DNA of 64,000 bases, taken from positions 1 through 64,000 of the forward strand of contig LNEZ01000078.1 in NCBI GenBank assembly GCA_001464215.1, read 5' to 3'. Positions 1 to 11,274 of this stretch are shown in pieces. How positions within the stretch are numbered: position 1 is the stretch's first letter; each line of letters begins with the position of its first letter. A program made the translations under genes and the position numbers. The DNA comes from Rhizobiales bacterium Ga0077548 (GTDB lineage Bacteria > Pseudomonadota > Alphaproteobacteria > Rhizobiales > Xanthobacteraceae). Below the pieces are notes generated by a model that ran no database searches, was not told where the DNA came from, and saw nothing but the letters and a program-made list of their open reading frames with translations.

Positions 1-431
1 TTCACGATCTCGCCGATGCGGTCTTTATACTCCGCATACTGGCGGTCGCGTTCGGCCTCGCGCACCTTCTGCACGATGACTTGCTTCGCGGATTGCGCGG
101 CAATGCGGCCGTATTCCAAGGGCGGCAGCGTATCGGCAATGGTGTCGCCGACCTGTGCCGCCGGGTTGTGGCGGCGCGCGTCTTCCAGGGTCATTTCGAC
201 CGCGGAATTTTCGACCTTCTCGACCACCACCATGTGGCGCGAGAGGCGGAGTTCGCCGGTCTTCGCATTGATTTCCGCGTGCACGTCGGTTTCCGCGCCG
301 TAGCGGGAGCGCGCGGCTTTCGCGATTGCGTCTTCCATCGCGGCGATCACGATCGAACGGTCGATCGTCTTTTCGCGCGCGACTGCATCCGCGATCTGGA
401 GGAGTTCGAGTTTATTGGCGGCGACGGCCAT
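1..431 (-). CDS. nusA: Transcription termination/antitermination factor NusA (N-terminal part, runs off the left edge)
   Basis: The first 143 codons read MAVAANKLELLQIADAV, then AREKTIDRSIVIAAMEDAI, AKAARSRYG and TLPPLEYGRIAAQSAKQVI, the typical NusA N-terminal RNA-polymerase-binding domain. The S1 and KH domains lie outside the window. NusA binds RNA polymerase and controls pausing, termination and antitermination. The start ATG lies 14 bases after the rimP stop, so the two are one operon, as in most bacteria. Family identity is certain; only the 3' part is missing. Confidence 0.95.
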   Translation of the reverse strand, partial: MAVAANKLELLQIADAVAREKTIDRSIVIAAMEDAIAKAARSRYGAETDVHAEINAKTGELRLSRHMVVVEKVENSAVEMTLEDARRHNPAAQVGDTIADTLPPLEYGRIAAQSAKQVIVQKVREAERDRQYAEYKDRIGEIV

Positions 432-445
432 TGTGGCGTTCTCCG

Positions 446-1066
446 TTAGCGTGACACCCGGCGCTTCGCCGGGTGTTTCTGGTTTTTCGGCGCGGGTTCT
501 TCATCCGCGGGTTCTAATATTCCTTTTGCCGCCTTGTCGCGGCGCAGGGATTCTTCGATCAGCGCGTCGGTTAGCATGAGCTTCGCGTCCGCGATTTCGT
601 TCATCGGCAGAAGCGCATCGGCCTTGCCTTCGGTGCTTTTCAGTTTCACCGCGTCGCCTTCGATGGCCTCGAGGATGCCTCGAAAGCGCTTGCGGCCTTC
701 GACCATCAGATTCATTTCGATCTTGGCTTCGTGGCCGATCGCGCGCTCGATGTCGGAGCGGCGCGCGAGCGGCCGGTCGATGCCGGGCGAGGAAACTTCG
801 AGACGATAAGCGGCCTGAATCGGGTCTTCGACATCGAGGATCGGAGAGAGCGCGCGGCTCGTCGCCTCGCAATCTTCGATCGTGAATGTTCCGTCCGGCC
901 GCTCAGCCATCACTTGCAGCGTGCCGCCGTCACGGCCGGTCACCTTCACACGCACGAGCCGATAGCCGAGCGTGCCGAGCGCAGGCTCGATTGACGCGGC
1001 AATACGCGCGGCAATGCCCGTCTCGACGACGAGGCGCGGCTCATTCTGGTCGGCTTCAATCTGCAT
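446..1066 (-). CDS. rimP: Ribosome maturation factor RimP
   Basis: The 206-residue protein is needed for maturation of the 30S subunit. It shows the RimP N-terminal domain ([20 protein letters not shown], about residues 33-52), the conserved [11 protein letters not shown] (about 110-120) and the C-terminal SH3-like domain. A long basic, Pro/Lys-rich tail (about residues 185-206) is a usual alphaproteobacterial extension. It is the first gene of the rimP-nusA operon, and a good promoter lies about 110 bases upstream of its start. Confidence 0.95.
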   Translation of the reverse strand: MQIEADQNEPRLVVETGIAARIAASIEPALGTLGYRLVRVKVTGRDGGTLQVMAERPDGTFTIEDCEATSRALSPILDVEDPIQAAYRLEVSSPGIDRPLARRSDIERAIGHEAKIEMNLMVEGRKRFRGILEAIEGDAVKLKSTEGKADALLPMNEIADAKLMLTDALIEESLRRDKAAKGILEPADEEPAPKNQKHPAKRRVSR

Positions 1067-1175
1067 TCGCGCTCAAATGACCGGGTAAGAAACGGGGAAA
1101 GGAGCGGGGCCCGGTCTGGTCCCCACTCTCATCATCGATCCGTAGATCGTTCTGAGATGTTGTTGATTGGCCGGG

Positions 1176-1203
1176 AATATAGCGCCGATCCCCGGAATCG
1201 CAA
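1176..1203 (-). promoter_or_regulatory. Sigma-70-type promoter for the rimP-nusA operon
   Basis: Read on the minus strand there is TTGCGA (1203-1198), a 16-base spacer and TATATT (1181-1176). It lies immediately after the trmB stop and about 110 bases before the rimP start. It is the best promoter-like match in the first 2 kb. Assignment is by pattern only. Confidence 0.5.
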
Positions 1204-1840
1204 GGCTTATTCAGGCCCGGCGGAACTCCAGATAGGCCGGTTTCCGGCCCTCACGGAGCGCCTTTTGCTCGTAACGGGTGCCCGGCCAGTCCGGATAGGG
1301 CAGACGCCAGTCATCGGCTTTCTCGGCCAGCCAGTGAAAATCTTTCGCGCGCAGGAGCCGGAGTCGCTTGCGAAACGAAGCGTGCCACCGGGTTTCAACA
1401 CGCGGGCGAAGCGGGCGACGTTTTCGTCCGAGATGAAGCGCCGCTTCCAGTGCCGCTTCTTCGGCCATGGGTCGGCATAGAGAATGTCGATGCGATCGAG
1501 AGAGGCTGCCGGTAACCATTCGAGCAGATAGAGCGCGTCGGAAGCAAACAGCCGGATGTTTTGAATCTTCTCGTTCGCGATCACGGCAAGCATCTTCGCC
1601 ATGCCGTTGATGAACGGCTCGCAGCCGATGAGGCCGGTGGAAGGGTGATTACGCGCTTCGTGCAACAGATGTTCGCCGCCACCGAAGCCGATTTCGAGTT
1701 GCAGTTGCTCGGGCTTGAAAGGAAACAGCGAAGCGAGGTCGCGCGGCGGGGCTTGCGCGATGTTGAGTGATAATTTCGGGAGCAGTTCCTCGTAAAGCCC
1801 GGCCTGCTGCTTGCGCAGCTTGTGCCCTTTGCGGCGGCCG

Positions 1841-1872
1841 AAAAAAGCGCCGCGCTGATGCGCGGCGCTTTT
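1841..1872 (-). terminator. Intrinsic terminator downstream of metK
   Basis: A 13-bp perfect stem (arms 1843-1855 and 1860-1872, loop of four bases) is followed on the minus strand by a run of six T. It begins 12 bases after the metK stop codon at 1884. It lies inside the predicted 5' coding part of trmB, so little readthrough into trmB is expected. Confidence 0.85.
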
Positions 1873-1883
1873 CGGAAGTTCGG

Positions 1884-3077
<1,194 letters not shown>

Positions 3078-3222
3078 CGGTAAACTCCTGCGCGGCGGCG
3101 TGAAATCTTTTGAAAATACAGACACGGCTGTACTTCGCGGCAAGCGTTCTCGCAGCGATGCCAAGCAGGGTCAAGATGTGGGCGAAATGGGCTGGCGCCC
3201 CGGAAAAACGCAGTAGAAACGG

Positions 3223-3648
3223 CTACTTCTCGGACGTGTCGCTGGCAACAACCATGGCTTCGACGAGATCGACGATCCGGCGCCGCACCTTGGGATCGCT
3301 TACTTTCATGAAGGCTTTTGAGAGCGCGAGGCCTTCGGAGGTAGCCAGGAAGTCGGAAACATAAGCGGGGTTCCCGCTTTCCGCGAAGCCGGCCGCCGTC
3401 GCATCTCCACCCGGCGCGCCTTCATAAAAGAAAGCCACCGGCACGCCGAGAATGCTTGCGATTTGATGCATCCGGCTCGCGCCGATCCGGTTCGTGCCCT
3501 TCTCGTATTTCTGGACTTGCTGAAAGGTGATGCCGAGACGCTCGCCGAGTTTTTCCTGGCTCATCGAAATCATCATGCGGCGCATACGCACGCGGCTGCC
3601 GACATGGCGGTCGATGGGGTTCGGCACTTTTTTTGTCGTTGGAGTCAT
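3223..3648 (-). CDS. XRE-family helix-turn-helix regulator (PhrR/PraR type)
   Basis: This 141-residue DNA-binding protein has an N-terminal Cro/CI-type HTH at about residues 18-72 (SQEKLGERLGITFQQVQKYE at 30-49). The C-terminal half resembles rhizobial PhrR/PraR regulators, which act in stress, biofilm and quorum-sensing control. It sits between lnt and metK, its usual place in Hyphomicrobiales. It is transcribed in the direction of metK with about 145 bases between them. Target genes cannot be read from the sequence. Confidence 0.85.
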   Translation of the reverse strand: MTPTTKKVPNPIDRHVGSRVRMRRMMISMSQEKLGERLGITFQQVQKYEKGTNRIGASRMHQIASILGVPVAFFYEGAPGGDATAAGFAESGNPAYVSDFLATSEGLALSKAFMKVSDPKVRRRIVDLVEAMVVASDTSEK

Positions 3649-3751
3649 TGGGACTACCGATGGTAACGGCGGAAACTACTACTTCGGCGATAGCCAAGGA
3701 AGCAACCGCGAACGCCGAATGGGTCCGCGAATGCTTACGAGGAGTTCAAGT

Positions 3752-5359
3752 TTACGTTACGGCACGCCGTTTTCTTCGCCCCCGTGCAGCGAGCGCTATC
3801 GTCAGGAAGGCCGCAGCCAAAAGCAAGGCGGGACCGTTCCGATGGCGCGAATACACGGTTTCTTCGAGCGCTTGCGGCAGCGCTCCGTCGATCAATCCGT
3901 CACTCCCGAGCGGTAACGAGCGGACGATTCGTCCGAGTGGATCGACGATCGCGGAGATGCCGTTGTTTGCGACCCGCACCAAAGGCAGGCCTTCCTCGAT
4001 CGCGCGAAGCCGCGCCTGCGCAAAATGCTGATACGGGCCGGGCGTAATGCCGAACCACGCGTCGTTCGTGAGATTTAAAATCCAGCGTGGCCGCGGGCCC
4101 TCCGGCAAGACATAGCCGGGATAGATCGCCTCGTAGCAGATGAGCGGTGCCGCCGGTGGCAGGCCCGGAATGTGCAGCGCGCGTCTGCGTGTGCCTGCGG
4201 TGAAGCCGCCCCGGATGCGCGTGAGCTGCTGCAAGCCGATGCTTTCCAAGAGCGATTGAAACGGCAGGAACTCTCCGAACGGCACGAGATAAAGTTTGTC
4301 GTATGTCGCGACGATTGAGCCGTTGTCGCTCAACACCCGGATCGAGTTGAAAACGCGCGCATCGTTGCTGCCCTTCACCGGTGCATCGAGACGGATCGCG
4401 CCTGTAATCAACGAAACGCCGGGCGGCAGCAGTTCGCCGATCTGCGCGAGCGCTTGCGGTTCGCGGTCGAGAAAAAACGGAAATGCCGACTCCGGCCAGA
4501 TCAGGTGCGTGATGTCTTTGACGCCCTGACGGTCCGGCGCGGTCGCCTGATCGGAAAGCGAAAGATAGCGACGCATCACGGCGGGCCGCTGCTCCGGCTG
4601 CCATTTCAGGTTCTGCGAAATATTCGGCTGCATCAGGCGAAGCCGCACGCCTTCGACATTCGCGATTTCGTTGTTCGCAAGACGATGCCAGCCGTAAGCG
4701 CCGAGCAGAAAAAGCGCGAGCGCGGAGATCGCGAGCGGCAGCCACGGATGCGCGGTGCGGTCGCGTGCATCCGCGATCGTCGCGGGCGACGCGAAGATCG
4801 CGAGCGCCAGGAGTGTCAGCCCCCACAGCCCGACGAGTGATGCGCCTTGCGCGAGTTGCGGCAGGCTCGTCAGCGCATAACCGAAACTGTTCCAGGGAAA
4901 GCCGGTGAGGATGGTGCCGCGCAGCCATTCGGAAATTCCGAGACCTGCGGCAAAAGCGAGAATGCGAATGGGACCCGTGGTCCACATCGCGCGGGCAAGC
5001 ATCGCACCGAAGCCGGTGAAGAAGGCGAGACCGGCGGGAATGCCGAGCACGGCGAAGGGAAGTAGCCACGCGAATTTGTCGGCTTCGACAAAAAGCGCCA
5101 TCCCGATCCAGTAAAGCCCGGCGACGAAATAACCGAAGCCGAACCACCAGCCGGTTGCAAAAGCCGCAAGCAGGCCGCGTTTTCCCGCACCCGCGCCGTC
5201 GAGCAACCAGATAAAGACCGGAAATGTAACGGCGAGAATGGGCCACAGATCGAACGGCGCCATGGCAAGCGCTGAAAGTGCGCCCGAAACGAACGCGATT
5301 CCGCGCCGCTTCCAGCCCCAGGACAGCACTACGCGATTCGAAAGATCGGCAAGCGTCAT
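3752..5359 (-). CDS. lnt: Apolipoprotein N-acyltransferase Lnt
   Basis: This inner-membrane enzyme adds the third acyl chain to lipoproteins. The 535-residue protein has about seven hydrophobic N-terminal segments (residues 15-225), then a carbon-nitrogen hydrolase domain. The catalytic triad is visible as Glu290 (IWPESAFPFF), Lys355 (YDKLYLVPFGEFLPF) and Cys408 (PLICYEAIYPG). A final transmembrane segment lies near residues 510-528. It starts with ATG ten bases after the CorC-like gene stops, as part of the ybeZ-ybeY-corC-lnt operon that is conserved in proteobacteria. Confidence 0.95.
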   Translation of the reverse strand: MTLADLSNRVVLSWGWKRRGIAFVSGALSALAMAPFDLWPILAVTFPVFIWLLDGAGAGKRGLLAAFATGWWFGFGYFVAGLYWIGMALFVEADKFAWLLPFAVLGIPAGLAFFTGFGAMLARAMWTTGPIRILAFAAGLGISEWLRGTILTGFPWNSFGYALTSLPQLAQGASLVGLWGLTLLALAIFASPATIADARDRTAHPWLPLAISALALFLLGAYGWHRLANNEIANVEGVRLRLMQPNISQNLKWQPEQRPAVMRRYLSLSDQATAPDRQGVKDITHLIWPESAFPFFLDREPQALAQIGELLPPGVSLITGAIRLDAPVKGSNDARVFNSIRVLSDNGSIVATYDKLYLVPFGEFLPFQSLLESIGLQQLTRIRGGFTAGTRRRALHIPGLPPAAPLICYEAIYPGYVLPEGPRPRWILNLTNDAWFGITPGPYQHFAQARLRAIEEGLPLVRVANNGISAIVDPLGRIVRSLPLGSDGLIDGALPQALEETVYSRHRNGPALLLAAAFLTIALAARGRRKRRAVT

Positions 5360-5368
5360 GCTCGCCGG

Positions 5369-6439
5369 TTACCCGCTGGCGTTGCGGTTGTCCATGTTCG
5401 GTGGCGTATTCGCTTCCGGCTCGGCCGGCGGAATCGCGGAAGTTTCGGCGGGAGCCTTGGGTTTGCGCTTGCGCTCGCGCTTCGGCGGCTCGGGCGGGCG
5501 GCGGAAGATGCGCACGCGCTTCACGCGGCGCGGATCGGCGTCGATGATCTCGAAATCGAAATCGCCAGGCCCGCGCAGGATTTCGTTTCGGATCGGCACC
5601 CGCGATGCAAGCGTCACCAACAACCCGCCGAGCGTATCGACTTCGTCGGCGGAAGCGCCGACATCGAAGCCGTCGCCGATGGCTTGCATAGCTTCCGTCA
5701 ATGACGCGCGGGCATCGGCAAGGAAGCTGCCGTCACCGAGCGCTACGATCCTGCTTTCCTGGTCGTCGTGTTCGTCTTCGATGTCGCCCACGATTTCCTC
5801 GACAATATCTTCGATCGAGACGAGACCGTCAGTGCCGCCATATTCGTCGATGACGAGTGCCAAATGAATCCGCGTCGCCTGCATCTTCACGAGCAGATCG
5901 ACCGCCGGCATCGACGGCGGCACATAGAGAATACGGCGCGCGATTTTGGTCTCGGACAACGGCTGCGCCAGATCGATCGACTTCGGATCGAACTTGCGCC
6001 GCGGGCGTTTGCCTTTCTGCGTCGCGGCGGCTTGCGCCGTGAGATACGAAACGAGATCGCGGATGTGGACCATGCCGATCGGCTCATCCAGCGTCTCGCC
6101 ATATACGACGAGGCGCGAGTGACCGGCCTTGGCGAAGGTCGAGAGCAGCTGCCCGATCGGAATATCTTTCTTTACCGCGATCATTTCCGCGCGTGCGATC
6201 ATGACGTCGGCGACCCGCCGTTCGCGCAGCGCCAGCACGTTCTGCAACATGGTCTGTTCGGCGGGCGTGAACTCGGAATCGGCTTGCGTCTTGGGGTCCG
6301 GCGTTTCGGCCAGAACCTCGGCCAGATCGGTGCGGATCGACTTCTTGCGCGAGAGTCCAAACTTCGCGAGGACGCGTTCGCTCCATGACGGCTTGTCGCC
6401 GTTCTCAACGCCGTTACTTCTGTCGCCGTTGTCGCTCAT
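5369..6439 (-). CDS. Hemolysin/CorC family CBS-domain protein
   Basis: The 356-residue protein has an N-terminal segment, two CBS domains (about residues 75-205, starting VADVMIARAEMIAV and continuing to IEDIVEEIVGDIEDEHD) and a C-terminal CorC/HlyC transporter-associated domain. No membrane anchor (DUF21) is present, which fits the YbeX/CorC/TlyC type, not the larger CNNM-like exporters. Proposed roles are magnesium/cobalt efflux support or ribosome maintenance (YbeX). The C-terminal tail is charged and low in complexity (RRPPEPPKRERKRKPKAPAE). Its ATG overlaps the ybeY stop in an ATGA. Confidence 0.9.
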   Translation of the reverse strand: MSDNGDRSNGVENGDKPSWSERVLAKFGLSRKKSIRTDLAEVLAETPDPKTQADSEFTPAEQTMLQNVLALRERRVADVMIARAEMIAVKKDIPIGQLLSTFAKAGHSRLVVYGETLDEPIGMVHIRDLVSYLTAQAAATQKGKRPRRKFDPKSIDLAQPLSETKIARRILYVPPSMPAVDLLVKMQATRIHLALVIDEYGGTDGLVSIEDIVEEIVGDIEDEHDDQESRIVALGDGSFLADARASLTEAMQAIGDGFDVGASADEVDTLGGLLVTLASRVPIRNEILRGPGDFDFEIIDADPRRVKRVRIFRRPPEPPKRERKRKPKAPAETSAIPPAEPEANTPPNMDNRNASG

Positions 6440-6927
6440 GCCGGATTCGCGGCGTTGCCGCGCTCCGCATAGGGATCGGGAATGCCGAGTTTCGCCAAAA
6501 TCTGCCGCTCGCGCGATTCCATCGTCTCGGCTTCTTCCTCGTCCTCGTGGTCGTAGCCGAGCAAATGCAGCACGCCGTGAACGACGAGATGAGACAGATG
6601 ATTCTCGAGCGGCTTGGCTTCTTCGGCGGCTTCGCGCTCGATCGTCTCAAACGCAAGTACGATGTCGCCGAGAAAACGCGTAGCGCCCGAGGGAGTCTTC
6701 ATGCGCGCAGGCGGGAAAGAGAGCACGTTGGTCGGCTTGTCCATGCCGCGGTGATGCTTGTTCAATTCGCGGATATGCTCGTCGTCGGAGAGCACGACGG
6801 AAATTTCCGAAGGCGGCGCTTCGTTGTCCAGCATCGCGGCTTCCGCCGCGCGTCTGATGCGGGTCTCAAGGTCCGGAATTTTCGTCCAGCCTTCCGACTC
6901 CGCCGATATGTCGATCGCGAAACTCAA
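6436..6927 (-). CDS. ybeY: Endoribonuclease YbeY (rRNA maturation factor)
   Basis: YbeY is a metal-dependent RNase in 16S rRNA 3'-end maturation and 70S quality control. The 163-residue protein carries the zinc-binding signature HGVLHLLGYDHE, with His117, His121 and His127. The start is a TTG at 6927 that overlaps the phoH stop (TTGA), which implies translational coupling. The end overlaps the next gene in an ATGA. Confidence 0.95.
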   Translation of the reverse strand: MSFAIDISAESEGWTKIPDLETRIRRAAEAAMLDNEAPPSEISVVLSDDEHIRELNKHHRGMDKPTNVLSFPPARMKTPSGATRFLGDIVLAFETIEREAAEEAKPLENHLSHLVVHGVLHLLGYDHEDEEEAETMESRERQILAKLGIPDPYAERGNAANPA

Positions 6928-7979
6928 GTGTTCTTGCCCTTTTTCTTCTTTTCGTCGGCACTGTCGTAAGCCGCAACGATGCGGCCGACGAGTTCATGAC
7001 GCACGACGTCCGCGCCGGTGAATTGAATCTGCGCGATTTCCTCGACACCGCTCAAAAGCGCGGTCGCTTCCACGAGGCCGGAACTTTGTCCGGGCGGCAG
7101 GTCGATCTGCGAAGGATCGCCAGTCACGATCATGTGCGAGTGTTCGCCGAGGCGGGTCAGGAACATCTTCATCTGCATCGGGGTGGTGTTCTGTGCTTCA
7201 TCGAGAATGATCGCGGCGTTAGCGAGCGTGCGGCCGCGCATAAAGGCGAGCGGCGCGATTTCGATCTCGCCGGATTGAAGAGCGCGTTCGACCAGCGCGC
7301 GATCCATAAGATCGTAGAGCGCGTCGTACATCGGCCGCAGATATGGGTCGACTTTCTCGCGCATATCTCCGGGCAGAAATCCAAGCCGCTCGCCGGCTTC
7401 GACCGCGGGACGCGAGAGCACGATGCGGTCCACTTCGCGCCGCTCGTAAAGCGAAACTGCGTGGGCGACCGCAAGCCAGGTCTTGCCGGTACCGGCGGGG
7501 CCGATGCCGAACACGAGCGTATTGCGCTTCATCGCGCGGATGTAGGCGTCCTGCATTTGCGTGCGGGCACGTACCGCACGCTTTCGCAGGCGAATGTCGC
7601 CGAAGCCGGACTTGTCGCCGCTGTTGCCCGGCTCGTTGTCGAAGAACGAAGTCTGCGTTTGCGCCGCGCGCAACGCGCCCTCGACGTCGCCTGCGGTCAC
7701 GTCGCGGCCCGCGCGCAATTCGTCATAGAGACCTTCGAGCGTCTTACGCGCCTTCTCGCAGGAGTCGCGTGGGCCGTCGATCGAGACGTGATTGCCGCGC
7801 TGGTCGATGGTGACGCCAAGGCGCCGCTCGATCAGCGCAAGATTTTCGCCGTAACGTCCGAACAATACGCTCGCCAGTCGATTGTCGTCGAACGTGACCA
7901 TCAAACCGTCCGCGTTTTCGCGGCCGCGTTCCCACGGTGCTTTCTTGCCGGCTTCGGGACCAGTGCTAGGCAAAGGCAT
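6924..7979 (-). CDS. phoH: PhoH-like ATPase (PhoL/YbeZ)
   Basis: The 351-residue P-loop ATPase is linked to RNA handling and always sits beside ybeY. A KH-like N-terminal region (about residues 28-90) is followed by Walker A GPAGTGKT (160-167) and Walker B IILDEAQN. The C-terminus is Lys-rich (EKKKKGKNT). The start overlaps the miaB stop by 14 bases. It probably works with YbeY in ribosome quality control. Confidence 0.93.
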   Translation of the reverse strand: MPLPSTGPEAGKKAPWERGRENADGLMVTFDDNRLASVLFGRYGENLALIERRLGVTIDQRGNHVSIDGPRDSCEKARKTLEGLYDELRAGRDVTAGDVEGALRAAQTQTSFFDNEPGNSGDKSGFGDIRLRKRAVRARTQMQDAYIRAMKRNTLVFGIGPAGTGKTWLAVAHAVSLYERREVDRIVLSRPAVEAGERLGFLPGDMREKVDPYLRPMYDALYDLMDRALVERALQSGEIEIAPLAFMRGRTLANAAIILDEAQNTTPMQMKMFLTRLGEHSHMIVTGDPSQIDLPPGQSSGLVEATALLSGVEEIAQIQFTGADVVRHELVGRIVAAYDSADEKKKKGKNT

Positions 7980-9369
7980 TCACCTCCGGACGCGGGTTTT
8001 TCGATGGCGAAGCGTGCGCGCTCGCGACGATCTCGCCGATCAAGCTATAGGTGCGCAGTTCGTTGACCTTCACGCGCGCAACCGAGCCGATGATCGAGGC
8101 CGGCGCGATGACAGGAACGGGCTGAAGATAAGGCGAGCGGCCGACGATCTGACCTTCGTGGCGGCCGGGCTTTTCGAACAGGACATCGAGTTCGCGGCCG
8201 ACGCAGCTCACGTTGAACGCGTGTTGCTGTTCTTCGATCAGTTCCTGCAGGCGATAAAGCCGTTCGGTTTTTACGTCTTCCGGAATTTGCGCGCTCATGT
8301 CCGAGGCCGGTGTGCCGGGGCGAGGGCTATATTTGAATGTGTAGCACTGCGCGAAGCGGACTTCACGGGCGAGCGCCAGTGTATCCTCGAAGTCCTGATC
8401 GGTTTCGCCGGGGAAGCCGACGATGAAGTCAGAAGAAAACGCCATATCGGACCGCGCTTTTCGCGCGCGCTCGATGATCTCGAGATATTCGCTGCGGGTG
8501 TGCTTGCGGTTCATTTCATCGAGGATGCGGTCGGAGCCGGATTGCACCGGCAGATGCAAAAACGGCATCAGCTTTTCGATGTCGCGATGCGCGTCTAACA
8601 ATTCATCATCCATGTCGCGCGGATGGCTGGTCATGTAGCGGATGCGAAGGAGTTCCGGTATTTCCGCGAGACGCGCGATCAGCTTGGGCAAGGTCCAGTC
8701 GCGCCCGTCCGTACCCCGGCCATGATAGGCATTCACGTTCTGCCCGAGCAGAGTCACTTCGCGCACGCCCTGTGCGACCAGAGTTTCTGTCTCAATAAGA
8801 ATGCGCTCGGCGGAGCGAGAGACCTCATTGCCGCGCGTGTAGGGCACGACGCAGAAGGTGCAGAACTTGTCGCAGCCTTCCTGCACGGTGACGAAAGCGG
8901 AGACGCCGCGCGCGCGCGTCACTTCCGGTTTCGGCTTCGCGAGTTGCTCGAACTTGTCTTCGACCGCGAATTCGGTGTCGACCACCGCTTCACCGGTGTT
9001 GGCGCGGGCGACGAGTTCGGAAATGCGGTGGATGTTCTGCGGTCCGACCACGAGACGAACCGCCGCCTCGCGGCGCATGATTTCCTTGCCTTCGGCTTGC
9101 GCGACACAGCCCGCGACCGCGATCATCTGCGACCGGCCCTGCTTTTCGGCTGCCTCACCCATTTCACGCAGACGGCCGAGTTCCGAATAGACCTTCTCCA
9201 CCGCCTTTTCGCGGATATGACACGTATTCAGAATAATGAGATCGGCTTCCTCGGCGGATGTGGTTTCCGCGTAACCGTCGCGCGCCAACGTGTCCGCCAT
9301 ACGACGCGCGTCGTAGACGTTCATCTGGCAGCCGAACGACTTGATATGGACCTTGCGAGCGTCGCTCAT
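7966..9369 (-). CDS. miaB: tRNA-2-methylthio-N6-dimethylallyladenosine synthase MiaB
   Basis: This radical-SAM methylthiotransferase modifies A37 of tRNAs that read UNN codons. The 467-residue protein shows the UPF0004 N-terminal domain ([17 protein letters not shown]), the second-cluster cysteines ([25 protein letters not shown]), the radical-SAM CxxxCxxC ([17 protein letters not shown]) and a C-terminal TRAM domain. I chose the ATG at 9369. A frame extending to 9426 adds 19 unconserved residues. Confidence 0.95.
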   Translation of the reverse strand: MSDARKVHIKSFGCQMNVYDARRMADTLARDGYAETTSAEEADLIILNTCHIREKAVEKVYSELGRLREMGEAAEKQGRSQMIAVAGCVAQAEGKEIMRREAAVRLVVGPQNIHRISELVARANTGEAVVDTEFAVEDKFEQLAKPKPEVTRARGVSAFVTVQEGCDKFCTFCVVPYTRGNEVSRSAERILIETETLVAQGVREVTLLGQNVNAYHGRGTDGRDWTLPKLIARLAEIPELLRIRYMTSHPRDMDDELLDAHRDIEKLMPFLHLPVQSGSDRILDEMNRKHTRSEYLEIIERARKARSDMAFSSDFIVGFPGETDQDFEDTLALAREVRFAQCYTFKYSPRPGTPASDMSAQIPEDVKTERLYRLQELIEEQQHAFNVSCVGRELDVLFEKPGRHEGQIVGRSPYLQPVPVIAPASIIGSVARVKVNELRTYSLIGEIVASAHASPSKNPRPEVNAFA

Positions 9370-9460
9370 CGCGCCGGGGGCACCGAAACCGGAACGCGCA
9401 GCCACCCGCCAAAGTTGCGGGGGCAAGGCAGTTCACCCTGTATTGGCATATTGGAAAGTC

Positions 9461-10279
9461 TTAGCGCCTTTCCCCGGCCAAGCAAACGGATTCCGTAAGC
9501 AGTTCCGGGCGGCCCGCCAGAGATAGTGAATTTAGCCTTCGGACCGCCGATTCTACGTTACGGGATAAGGTCTTGCGGTCGTCTTCGTGGGCCACTTCCA
9601 TGACCTTTCCGAAGGCGACGGTGACGTCGATTGCACCCAACTTCAGCACCCGCAACAGGTGCGGGATCAGGTCCATATCGCCGTACCAGGCCGCAATATC
9701 GCGGTTCTGCCGGCCCATCGGGATGCCGTGGAATTTGCGGTAAGCGATCGAAACCGGCTGCACAAAGCCGCGGCCGTTTTCTTCCATCGCGTCACGAAGT
9801 CCGCCCAAGAGCGCCGAGCGGAATTGCAATACGCGGTTACCGTCGCTCGAAGTGCCTTCGCCGAACAGCACGACCGGGTCGCCGCCGGAAAGCATCTTCG
9901 CGATCGACTGGTTCACCTGTCCGGTGCCGTGTCGCCGATTGCGGTCCACGAAGATCGAGCGCTGCATTCGCGCAAACGTGCCGAACAGCGGCCACTTCGC
10001 AATCTCCGCTTTCGCGATGAAGACGAGCGGTCCGGTCGAACCGAGCACGACGATATCGAGCCAGGAGACATGATTGGAAACGAACAAGAGCGGCCGTTCC
10101 CGGTCGGAAGGCGCACCGACAAGCTCAACTTTGATGTTGAGAATTTTCAAAACCGTGCGGTGAAACCACACCGGTAGTGTGCGCAGGAACGGCAGCTTCA
10201 GTTTCAGCGCGAGCCACTGCATGGGCACCGTCACCATCAGCATCAGCACGAACAGCGTGGTCCGGTACGCAAAGCCCAT
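9461..10279 (-). CDS. plsC: 1-acyl-sn-glycerol-3-phosphate acyltransferase (PlsC family)
   Basis: This membrane-associated acyltransferase makes phosphatidic acid or an ornithine-lipid precursor (OlsA is a close relative). The 272-residue protein has an N-terminal hydrophobic segment (about residues 5-25), the HX4D motif SNHVSWLDI and the acceptor-site motif LFGEGTSSDGN. It begins seven bases after the fur gene ends. PlsC and OlsA cannot be told apart from the sequence alone. Confidence 0.9.
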   Translation of the reverse strand: MGFAYRTTLFVLMLMVTVPMQWLALKLKLPFLRTLPVWFHRTVLKILNIKVELVGAPSDRERPLLFVSNHVSWLDIVVLGSTGPLVFIAKAEIAKWPLFGTFARMQRSIFVDRNRRHGTGQVNQSIAKMLSGGDPVVLFGEGTSSDGNRVLQFRSALLGGLRDAMEENGRGFVQPVSIAYRKFHGIPMGRQNRDIAAWYGDMDLIPHLLRVLKLGAIDVTVAFGKVMEVAHEDDRKTLSRNVESAVRRLNSLSLAGRPELLTESVCLAGERR

Positions 10280-10285
10280 GGCGGA

Positions 10286-10717
10286 TCAGGATTTACCCTT
10301 AAGGCGTACCGCGTAAAGCTCGAGCCGGTGGCCGACAATCTTGAAGCCGTGGCGCCGCGCGATTTCTTCTTGCAGCCGTTCGATCTCCTCGGAATGAAAT
10401 TCGATGACGGCGCCGCTGTTAACGTCGATCAGATGGTCGTGGTGCTCGTCCGGCACCTGCTCGTAGCGCGAGCGGCCTTCACGGAAATCGTGGCGCTCGA
10501 TGATTCCGGCATCCTCGAACAGTTTCACCGTGCGATAGACGGTGGAGATGGAAATCTTGTCGTCGATCGCAACCGCGCGGCGATAAAGCTCCTCGACGTC
10601 GGGGTGGTCCTGCGAGGAGCCGAGTACGCGGGCGATTACGCGACGCTGCTCGGTCATGCGCATACCCTTGGCAGCGCAGGCCTGTTCGATCGCGGAAAGT
10701 TCCTTTTCGGCTGGCAA
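10286..10717 (-). CDS. fur: Fur-family metalloregulator (Fur/Mur)
   Basis: The 143-residue protein has a winged helix (MRMTEQRRVIARVL, then ISISTVYRTVKLFEDAGII) and the metal site EHHDHLIDV with downstream His/Glu residues. In rhizobia the protein at this locus often senses manganese (Mur) and not iron, while Irr and RirA control iron, so the metal is uncertain. The start is the TTG at 10717, which restores the normal N-terminal helix and has GAGG eight bases upstream. The first ATG would remove 18 residues. The C-terminal CxxC zinc site of classical Fur is absent. Confidence 0.9.
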   Translation of the reverse strand: MPAEKELSAIEQACAAKGMRMTEQRRVIARVLGSSQDHPDVEELYRRAVAIDDKISISTVYRTVKLFEDAGIIERHDFREGRSRYEQVPDEHHDHLIDVNSGAVIEFHSEEIERLQEEIARRHGFKIVGHRLELYAVRLKGKS

Positions 10718-10779
10718 TTTTAGTGCCTCACATTGCAGCGCGGATTCTAGGGGCGGCGTGTTCCGGCGTCCACCGCCAC

Positions 10780-11274
10780 TTATCCGTTGAGATCGCGGCC
10801 AAGTACGAGCGCCGCGGCATTGCCTTCAGGCTTACGATAATACCCTGCTCGCCTTCCGACCTCGGCAAATCCCGCGCGCGAATAGAGCTTGCGTGCAGAC
10901 GCGTTGCCTTCGTCGACTTCGAGAAAAACGCGCGAAACGCCTGCCGCGGCAAGGCGCCCGAGATGCTTCGACAAGAGCTTCGTCGCGGTGCCGTGACCGC
11001 GCTCTCCCGGCGCAAGCGCAACTAGAAGGATCTCGGCCTCATGATCGACGCGATGCGAAAGCACGAAGCCGATCACCGCACCGCGTCCGCCGTTCGCGCG
11101 GGCAACGTGCGCGATGGCCGCGCGATCCGCCAACAGCCGTTCGAATTCGTTTTCGCTCCAGCCATGACGAAAGGAAACGCGATGGAGTGCTGCGAGCGCG
11201 GAAGCGTCTCCAGGACGCGCGTCAAGGATCGCGGGCTCCGGCCGCTTAAAAAACTCAACAAGCTTTCCGATCAT
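10780..11274 (-). CDS. rimI: Ribosomal-protein-alanine N-acetyltransferase RimI-like (GNAT)
   Basis: The 164-residue GNAT protein shows the acetyl-CoA loop PGERGHGTATKLL and the substrate-side VSRVFLEVDEGNASARKLYS. RimI acetylates the N-terminal alanine of ribosomal protein S18. The ATG at 11274 overlaps the tsaB stop in an ATGA, so tsaB-rimI is one coupled unit, as is usual. The in-frame extension to 11448 overlaps tsaB and is not conserved. Confidence 0.92.
   Translation of the reverse strand: MIGKLVEFFKRPEPAILDARPGDASALAALHRVSFRHGWSENEFERLLADRAAIAHVARANGGRGAVIGFVLSHRVDHEAEILLVALAPGERGHGTATKLLSKHLGRLAAAGVSRVFLEVDEGNASARKLYSRAGFAEVGRRAGYYRKPEGNAAALVLGRDLNG

Noticed and set aside
3078-3222. 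Possible SAM riboswitch in the metK leader
   Set aside because: No SAM-II, SAM/SAH or other known conserved core could be recognised; a covariance-model search of these 145 bases would decide.
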